From: Symbiodinium natans
Lineage: Eukaryota > Sar > Dinophyceae > Suessiales > Symbiodiniaceae
Assembly: GCA_905221605.1 (NCBI GenBank)
Contig: CAJNDS010000491.1
Coordinates: forward strand, 126,001 to 186,000
Direction: 5' to 3'
DNA length: 60,000 nt
A program made the translations under genes and the position numbers. Below the pieces are notes generated by a model that worked only from the letters and a program-made list of their open reading frames with translations, had not been told where the DNA came from and ran no database searches. Positions 55,045 through 60,000 of the stretch are shown here, piece by piece (positions within the stretch are counted from its first letter, which is position 1; every line of letters begins with the position of its first letter).

Positions 55045-57300
55045 AACTCAGACCTTAACTTAAACTAGCTCGGGCCTTTGTGGGGGTGGTTTTGCTGCCT
55101 ACGGGCAGCAGCTTGGGGCAGGGCTTCTTCACTTCATAGCACATCATGGTCCTAGGGGGATGTCGGGGTCCCTTGCAAAAACCCTGCCAGCGGGGACACG
55201 GGACGGTTCAAGGCCGAGCACATAACAGGAACGCGAAATCATGCAAAATCTCTACAAAGCGCCATGGACCCTTGAGCCAATCTCTGAAGGCGCCGATACC
55301 CCAAAAGGCCCTTCAAAAGACCTAATTACAAGCCCTGCTAGCCCGGCAAGCCCTGTAAGCCTACAACGGCCCTAAACCTTGCCTCCGCAGCTGCTCAGCG
55401 TTCCGGTGCCCACGCCCGGCGGCTGGCTGCCCGGGGTCTTCGGGCCCCTGTACTCGGCCACTCGGTTTTCAAAGGCCTCCACACAGCCGCCAGGCATTGA
55501 AAATGGCTTGCAAGGATTAATCAGCTTCACGGTCAGGGCATATCAGGCCCATAGATCCCTGCACATGCGGCCCTAACCCCCGAAACTGCACTTTAAGACT
55601 TCTTGCACATGCATCACAAGCCGACGCCCCACCTGGGCCGGGGCCCAGCCCAGGGCCGCTGACAGCAGCGCCGCTCGCCGCAGCGCGCTTCCTGAGAGCC
55701 AACACCTGCTGTGGTGGGGCTCATGGAGTTGAGAGTGTTGTGTATAGGGGCATAGGGTCTTAAAAAGGCTTTAGGGATTTCATGGACAGTTCAAGGAAGG
55801 ATTCGGGCACATTCCGTGGCCGCGGCAAAGCTTTGGCCAAGGCTTTCGGGCTTTAGTGGTTTCAAGGATGCATGATGTGGACGGCCGAGGACCTTGGAGA
55901 CGTCATAGGGGCTTCGGTTTGCACCTACCATCTTGCACGCTGTTTCACCGTGCAGATGCGCACGTGTCTTGTCAAGGCTCTAGATTCTCCAGATGTGTTC
56001 GCCTGTGAACACCCGGTGCCGGTCATGGGAACATGGAGCGGCGTCTGAGTGCTTCAACGGCATCCAGCCCCATTTCAACCTCCCGCGCATGGCCTGCTGG
56101 CGGTTGCAGACACCAGCGCCAGCACGAAAAGGAGCCTGCTGGCGACTGCTGGTGACCAGTTTCTCTCGAGAGCTTCAAAGTGATCTAGACCCAGCACTAC
56201 AAGTCCTGGCAAACAGTCCACACGTGGCGGTTTTTTGAATTGGGTGTGCCTTTCGGGAGACTTGTTCGATCCACATAAGATGCCTGTATCCCAAAGCAAC
56301 AACAAGCTACTCTGCGCTCAGCGTTTGTCCGTCTGCCTGAACCGCCCACCCCGCGTCAGCAGCAGTCGCCTCCTGAAGGCCAGATTGGGATGTGGAGCAA
56401 AGCTGGGCTTTCACAACTTTCTGCATGCTTAGCGCCTGTCACCTATCTAACTAATTACAGCCCAGAGTGCGCCTATGAAGGCAGGGCGGCGCAAGCTCAG
56501 ACATTGCGTGCTGGAGGTGCAGCTGTTGCAAGCTTCAATCTAAGCTGTGCAGCCAGAGCGCCACAGTGTTTCAGCCACGAGGGTTGCAGTTGCACCGTTG
56601 TCCCGTTGCCCAGCTCACACCGGTGCCAGCATTTCGGCAGGGAGCTCCGGACTTGCTTTGTTCGACCCCCGACACAGTTCTCGCCTTGAGCTTCGATGAC
56701 GCTTCCGTCAGAACCCCTTGTGAGAGCGAACATGAGGTAATGGCTCTGGTCAGCCTGAGAAGAGAGTCCTACAAGTGCAGTCATCGACTGCACTCCGAAT
56801 GGTCCCAATGCATGTGGCATCATACGCCCAGTCTTTACAACAACGGGGTCACCCCCAGTAGCGAGTTGCAGCTACACACGCGAAACCCGACACGGGAGAC
56901 AAGACTATACCCACTCCTTGCAACTCGCATCTGGGGATAACCAAGACTGCTCGCGGAGGCGTCAGAAAGAGCCCTGCGCCGATGCCCCGCGGCCCTGCGG
57001 GTCCTGCTCAAGTTCACTTGTCATGCTGTGACTTACTGTTGGTTAGCAGGGAATGGGGGAATTAGGTCTACCCGTTTAGATTATATGGGACCAACAGTAA
57101 GGTGAAGGGCAGCTCCCGGGTGCTTTGAAGGTGCTGGAGTCTCCTATTTCGCGGGGGGGGACAGGCAGGTGTAAGAGCGGAAAGGCAGGCCTGTCTCCAC
57201 TGGGGACCCCGAAGCCCACTGCCTCAAGGCCCGAAGTCGGGAATGTGCAGTGTGTCCAAAGGGCCGTCAGTTACTCCTTTGAGTAAGCTCACAGCCATCA
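55045..57300. other. No confident gene
   Basis: Probably holds the 5' exon of the DUF1499 gene and intergenic DNA. Weak minus-strand frames near 56075-56305 and 56497-56823. Nothing recognisable. Confidence 0.35.
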
Positions 57301-57309
57301 AACACTGGG

Positions 57310-57613
57310 CGGTTTAGGAACCGAAGCTCTGAGAAGACTGCCGGTCATGTGATTCGGGTCGCCCTTCCTTCGGGCCTCGGGTCATAGGGCTCTCAACTTC
57401 AAACTGCTCGGAGCTGCTCGGAGCTGCTCGGAGCTGCCCGCCTTGCCCATGCCCTTCCCAAAACGCAACGGGCCTTCGCAGCAGGGTTGGTATCCATGTG
57501 AGAATTGTGAGATGAGCCCACTGCAATGAAAGCCCCGCACGCGTGGGCTGCACGTCGAAAGCCTCCGGCTGCATGTCCTCTCCAACGCGCAAAAGCCATC
57601 ACAAACGTACCGA

Positions 57614-57655
<42 letters not shown>

Positions 57656-58443
57656 CGGAGACTGAAGGCAGAGCATCCTTGCCCAGCAGAATGGCAAAGT
57701 TCACTTCGGTGCCCGGTGGGATCATGCCCACCTGCCCGTAAAGGCAGCAAAAAGCAAGTCGCGAATCCTTCCCACGCAACAACCGAAGTTTGCAAGATCC
57801 CCAGGCTACTTCAACTGCAACTGCAACTCAGCCTGGTTCTTGTGCACCAGGATATGGTGACCAAAGAGTGCCTGCGCTACCCTTTGACACGAAGGCAAGC
57901 AGGAAAAAACACAAACGGAAGAGAATGGCAAAGTGAGTCAAAGAGAGCAGGACAGCTGGGTCTCGCAGCGCCTTCAACTCGGGGCAGTCGATGGAGCCAA
58001 AGCCCGTGGCAGGGACGGCCCCGATTGTACCAGTCCTCAGAAAGCAGGAACCCTAAACCCTAAGCCCTAAACCCTAACCCCTAAACCTAAACCCTAAACC
58101 CTAAACCCTAAACCCAGGAAAAAGGGCTCTGCAGAGGCCACGTGCCACCGCCAGAGCTGAGGTTCACTCGCCCGGCGCTTGGTCAGGGAGTCCAGGGGGG
58201 CGTACGTCAGATCCTCCGCGGCGGGGGCCGGTTTCGGACACAGGCTACAGCAGCTACAGCTGCAAGTGGCTCGGCAAGAGTGACTCTGCGCCCCGTTTTG
58301 AAGTGTGAAGTGTGAGGGCCTGTTACTGTCTCCGTCTGCACATTTTCCGCTGGGCATTCCAAGGCTGGAGCTGGCACAGCGATGTCCACAACACCCGGCG
58401 CGAGCTCCGGCCTTTGCTGAAGAACCTCAGACTGCAGAGCCAA
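57310..58443 (-). CDS. Unidentified multi-exon gene
   Basis: Coding-like minus-strand blocks in order: SEVLQQRPELAPGVVDIAVP (58430-58340); EDLTYAPLDSLTKRRASEPQ (58220-58150); SIDCPELKALRDPAVLLS (near 57995-57945); RVAQALFGHHILVHKNQAEL (near 57880-57820); GKDSRLAFCCLYGQVGMIPP then GTEVNFAILLGKDALPS (57775-57675); and RVGEDMQPEAFDVQPTRAG (near 57590-57530). Blocks are separated by 50-150 nt. A CCCTAAA array and a GA repeat fall between blocks, presumably in introns. No family recognised; exon ends not fixed. Confidence 0.45.
57619..57652. repeat. (GA)n microsatellite
   Basis: A run of about 17 GA dinucleotides. Confidence 0.97.
58050..58113. repeat. Telomere-like CCCTAAA array
   Basis: About nine units of CCCTAAA and CCCTAAC type in C-rich orientation, lying between two coding-like blocks of a minus-strand gene. 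Confidence 0.95.
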
Positions 58444-58449
58444 AGACCT

Positions 58450-60000
58450 GACAAGAGGCCAGTAGAGGCCGGCTGCTGTTCGCCCAGACCTCTTGAGGTC
58501 CAGGCCTCAGTCAGGACCTGAGCTCACCAGCTCATTCTGAGCGTTGTGCAAATGGAATGCTGGGACTCGCCGATCTATCACTAGTACCTCATCAGAACCG
58601 CATGCTCACGACCCCCGTTAGTCTCGCAACGTCCGGGAACAAGCAGCGTTGCCAAGGCTGTCGACTCCGGTGAGCCCCCATCCCAGCAGGGACAGCGGCC
58701 GGTGCGCTGGTCAGGAGGGTTTACGTCGGCTTCATTCCTCCACGTCTGCCTTTTCCCGAAAGCTTCCAGAGCCGGCTCGCACAGGGTTGGAGGGTCTTGC
58801 GGTCCGTCTCTCACCATTGCGACGCTTCCACTGGGGTCCGAATCGGCCGCGACCGATTGTTTCGTTCGCGCGGTTGTGGTTCGGAGTTCGGAACCTGATG
58901 TTCGGAGGCAACAAAGAAATCCATCTGCCGAGCACCGCCACCGTGGCGGCTTGCGTGCTGGCCCCACGAACTGGCTCTCCGGCTACTGTATATCATTCTA
59001 CATGCTTATGATTGCACCGTCAAGGGCTGTGGAGTGCCGCTGTTTGCCAGTGCCAGCTCAGCCAGGAGCCCTTGTCAGCGATGCATCATCAAGGGCAGCG
59101 AGACCTTGGAGCATGGACCTCGGGGCTGAAAGAGAGGGCGCAAGGGGAGGGAAGGAGGGGGGCAACAACAATCCTTTGCAAGATGCGAGGACTGCAAAAA
59201 AAGGCGTGTTTTGACTTGTCAACTCTGCGCTGACTCTGCGGGTCTGGCTGCGCGTCCATACCTTCAACCTCTGCAAGGTGCAATGTGGGTTTGAATCCGA
59301 CATGCTACTGGTATGAGATGGTACGGGCAGACTATGCACCCAGGGAAATGCCCGTCCTCGAAGTCAGGTCGCACTTGATTGCACTTGCGGGTGGTTCCAG
59401 CAGCCCACGCTTTCCAGCCTTTACTGGTACCAGCTACAGCCTTCCCTTCAGCCGAGATTTCACAGAGTGAGGCGCCCAAAGAGATGGACTCTCACGTCCC
59501 TGCACTCCCTGCACTCCGTTAACGCCCATGTTATGCCATCAGAAAGCTGCAGTTTTAACTTTGCGCGATCGAGGTCGGTCAGGGCCGACGGCTACCTTAA
59601 GGCAGCATCTCCATCGCTGCATCAGTTCACCGCGCACACGCCCTCCATCTAGAGACCAAGGAGTGTCAGAAGGGTGGAGAGCCCGCTCGAAATCCGATGG
59701 GAGGGGTGCCCTCAGCCATCTTGCAATGTCCTTGATCGCGCCACTGCATCTGGACCACTTCGTCAATGTTGGTGACCTGCACCTGACACAACGGCCGCTG
59801 GCAAGTGGCATAACTTTTGACCAATCTGTCCGGCTGTGCCTTCTCGTGGTGACTCCTTTGTGGCGTCCTCAGCAAAGGTATTGTTGTAAGTCTACCAGGC
59901 ATCTGTATGTGAAGATGACATGTGGCATGGGACTGCATGCGCGAAACGTGCCTCTGGTCATGGGAAGCACTGTGGCGGCCATGTTGTTCAGCACGCCTGC
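58450..60000. other. No confident gene to the right edge
   Basis: A minus-strand frame at 58581..58967 has coding texture in part (GKRQTWRNEADVNPPDQRTG), and another near 59264..59479 (RKCNQVRPDFEDGHFPGC). They may be exons of a gene that continues off the window. Confidence 0.3.

Noticed and set aside
59220-59310. tRNA-like B box (GGTTTGAATCC) near 59288
   Set aside because: No matching A box, acceptor stem or cloverleaf around it.

Overview
The window looks like nuclear DNA of a dinoflagellate, most likely a Symbiodiniaceae alga. Four signs support this. (1) At 42857-42887 on the minus strand there are two tandem copies of the 3' part of the dinoflagellate trans-splicing leader. (2) Introns that can be placed by protein homology use GC and GA donors as well as GT, with acceptors mostly of the form AG|G. 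(3) There are scattered TTTAGGG-type telomere-like repeats. (4) Decayed retroelements carry the motif RVGEASHPGP, an R2-type zinc knuckle and endonuclease module, and a copia-type RNase H piece. I recall these as typical of dinoflagellate genomes; no search was run.

Layout. Nearly all recognisable host genes lie on the minus strand, consistent with a unidirectional gene cluster. From left to right they are: a PPR-RluA pseudouridine synthase fusion that runs off the left edge (1-1963); an unidentified multi-exon gene (6.8-7.8 kb); an NDK-Dpy30-adenylate kinase fusion with four kinase-like modules (7.96-11.3 kb); a GT47/exostosin-like glycosyltransferase in very small exons (22.4-23.6 kb); unidentified candidates (24.7-25.3 and 28.2-29.4 kb); a TFIIS N-terminal (LW) domain gene (30.9-31.2 kb); a large kelch / Ser-Thr stalk / transmembrane / cytoplasmic-domain receptor-like gene (32.9-37.25 kb); a retroelement graveyard (37.8-44.3 kb); a gene resembling the T5orf172/GIY-YIG group with a reading-frame break (45.0-45.7 kb); an unidentified multi-exon gene (47.1-48.5 kb); a seven-exon peroxisomal-type enoyl-CoA hydratase 2 (52.2-53.8 kb); a DUF1499 gene (54.5-55.0 kb); and another unidentified multi-exon gene (57.3-58.4 kb). 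Long simple repeats separate them: about 1.1 kb of GT, about 0.6 kb of CT/TTC, and a telomere-like block that reverses orientation head to head.

How the genes relate. This is not a metabolic operon; each gene is a separate function. Themes are organelle RNA processing (PPR-RluA), axonemal or flagellar nucleotide handling (NDK-Dpy30-AK), peroxisomal beta-oxidation (hydratase 2), surface sensing (kelch receptor), glycosylation (GT47) and transcription (TFIIS-N). Many exons are only 40-150 nt and would be missed by simple ORF calling. I placed them by reading conserved motifs across phase-compatible splice sites, so exact boundaries are inferences. Genes listed as unidentified show coding-like reading frames but no family I can name.
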